A DNA stretch of 64,000 nt. It comes from Verrucomicrobiaceae bacterium (GTDB taxonomy: Bacteria; Verrucomicrobiota; Verrucomicrobiia; Verrucomicrobiales; Verrucomicrobiaceae). The DNA lies in the NCBI GenBank assembly GCA_016713035.1, contig JADJPW010000004.1:372001-436000 (forward strand). Direction: 5' to 3'. The notes under the pieces were generated by a model. It made no database searches and was not told where the DNA came from. It saw only the letters and a program-made list of their open reading frames with translations. This document shows positions 62,565-64,000 of the stretch, piece after piece (position 1 is the stretch's first letter; each line of letters opens with the position of its first letter). A program made the translations under genes and the position numbers.

Positions 62565-64000
62565 GCTCCGCTCTGCCACCTTCGTTTTTTTCGCCGTCAC
62601 TCTTCACGCCGCCGACTGGCCCATGTGGAGGCACGACCCCGGCCGCACGGCCGCAACGACGCAAAAAATGCCCGCAGAGCCCCATCTGCTCTGGTCACGC
62701 GAGCTGCCACCACTGCGCCCGGCCTTCAAAGAACAGCGCTTGCAGTTCGATCGCAGCTACGAGCCCGTCGTGGCCGGAAAGCGCCTCCTCGTCGGCAGTT
62801 CACGCGAGGATTGCATCATCGCCTTCGATACGGATAGCGGCGAAGAGCTCTGGCGAGCACTCGCCGATGGGCCCGTGCGTTTCGCGCCTGTCATCGTCGG
62901 CGAAACGGCCATCTTCGGCTCTGACGACGGCATCGTGCGCTGCGTGAAACTCGCCGATGGCAGCACTGTCTGGCAAAAACGGGCCGTTCCCTCGAATCGA
63001 CTGCTTCTCGGCAATCAGCGCCTCATCTCCGTGTGGCCCGTGCGCGGCGGACCGGTGGCCAAAGAGGGCCGCGTTTACTTCGCCGCCGGTGTTTGGCCTC
63101 TCGAAGGCACGTTCGTATTTTGCTGCGATGCCGCCACCGGCACCGAGATCTGGCGAAACGACCGCTGCTCCTACCTCTACGGCACGCATCCACACGCCAC
63201 CGAGGCCATGGGTGGCCTCGCGCCGCAGGGCTATTTGCTGATCGACGGCGAGGATCTCATCGTGCCATGCAGCACGGCGTATCCGGCGCGGTTGGATTTG
63301 AAGACGGGTGCGATCAAAGAATTCGAGCTACCGTCCGCTGGTCGGCTGACAGGTGGCTGGTTCGCTTCGACGCCCGCTGAAAAAGAAGCCGCGAAGCTCC
63401 GCCGCCGCGGCCTTCTCTTTGACGAAGCCATCAGCGCGAAACGCCACGAGGACAAACCGCGAGCCGAAGGCCAGAAAGGCATCCAGCGCACCCTCAACGC
63501 CGCCGACAAAGAAGTCCCCTTTGACACCTTCACCAATGCCCACAGCGTCATCCTCGCCGATGACAAATGCTTCGTCGTCACCACCGACGGCGTCTTGAGC
63601 GCCTACGGCCCCGGTAGCGGCGAAACGAAGCGCTGGAAGCGGGAAATTATCCTTCAAAAAGCAGACGAAGACCTCGCAAAAGCTGCCATCGCTGCGGCAG
63701 GCACTAATCGTGGTTACGCTCTCATGATTGGTCCAAACAAGCCCGGATTGATCGAAGCCATCCTGCTCAATAGCCAATATCATCTCGTCGTTTTGGCCGA
63801 AGACTACGATGCAGGTTTCCGGTTGAGAAAAGCAGGACTTTATGGTGAACGCGTCGTGGTCGTTGGGAGTCATGACCGAGCTGCCTTGCTACTTTGCCAG
63901 CATCATTTTTGATCTCGAAGGCGAAGGACACGAACCATGGTCCGAGATGCTGCGTCCAAATGGCGGCAAAGTTGTCGGCCCAGGTGCCAAACTCCTCTAC
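62563..64000 (+). CDS. PQQ-like propeller fused to a methyltransferase-like segment, partial and frameshifted
   Basis: ATG 62563 gives a signal peptide (MLRSATFVFFAVTLHAA) and ADWPMWRHDPGRTAATTQ. Propeller blades run to about residue 340 (GEELWRA, GTEIWRN, ...). From about residue 380 the sequence changes to a Rossmann-like RGYALMIGPNKPGLIEAILL and LVVLAEDYDAGFRLRKAGLY, resembling a SAM-methyltransferase segment. The frame then breaks at about 63870 and the adjacent frame continues ELPCYFASIIFDLEG and EMLRPNGGKVV to the window end. A similar propeller-methyltransferase fusion occurs in PVC bacteria (from memory). The gene is cut off by the window. Confidence 0.72.

Overview
The window looks like a chromosomal contig from a Verrucomicrobiota bacterium, probably Verrucomicrobiaceae or a Prosthecobacter-like relative. 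This rests on gene content: PVC-type secreted dehydrogenases with fused c-type heme domains, DUF1080 glycoside hydrolases, several secreted BamB/PQQ-like propellers, a CxPSR sulfatase, TIM-barrel and Gfo/Idh/MocA sugar enzymes with secretion signals, a type II-style prepilin, and a GC-rich genome in which Shine-Dalgarno sites are hard to see. No rRNA, tRNA or CRISPR array was found.

Layout. 0-1.4 kb: tail of what looks like a type I restriction-modification locus (HEPN protein, a fragment, a C39-like peptidase). 1.5-15.9 kb: P-type ATPase plus universal stress protein, a small Cys-rich protein, a secreted esterase, a Gly-rich RRM protein, an ABC exporter (FtsX permease plus ATPase), uracil-DNA glycosylase, N-formylglutamate amidohydrolase-like protein, recR, and an ECF sigma factor. 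16-25 kb: sulfocyanin-like cupredoxin, rmlD, dnaN, a lipoprotein, a prepilin and two propellers. 25-33.8 kb: polyvalent-type kinase, ruvB (frameshifted), another propeller, membrane proteins, argS, a toxin-antitoxin relic and dus. 33.9-38.2 kb: SGNH hydrolase, a dead sulfatase, and a small accessory island (DUF6922, a decapitated AbiEii-like toxin, a PIN-like protein). 38.2-51.3 kb: carbohydrate-catabolism cassette (two heme dehydrogenases, FGE-like protein, two DUF1080 proteins, TIM-barrel isomerase) with a TPR protein, a P450 and rsuA. 51.4-53.2 kb: an IS630-family element inserted in an Imm22-like immunity gene, beside a 269-bp structured repeat. 53.2-62.2 kb: hybrid histidine kinase, BlaI repressor and a composite M56 peptidase/secretin/SLBB protein, an amidohydrolase, Gfo/Idh/MocA oxidoreductase and recG. 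The last gene, a propeller fused to a methyltransferase-like segment, runs off the end.

Most notable: (i) the M56-secretin-SLBB composite under a BlaI-type repressor whose start codon lies in a perfect 24-bp palindrome; (ii) the 36.7-38.2 kb locus, where an AbiEii-type toxin is cut to 23 codons and a low-GC PIN-like gene starts on its stop codon; (iii) the IS630 insertion in an Imm22 gene with a readable TA duplication; (iv) the HEPN gene beside restriction-modification debris; (v) a family-4-like uracil-DNA glycosylase without its Fe-S ligands and a cupredoxin with His in the axial-ligand position. Several genes, including ruvB, carry single-base frameshifts. Some of these are probably sequencing or assembly errors, so each 'pseudogene' call should be read with that in mind.
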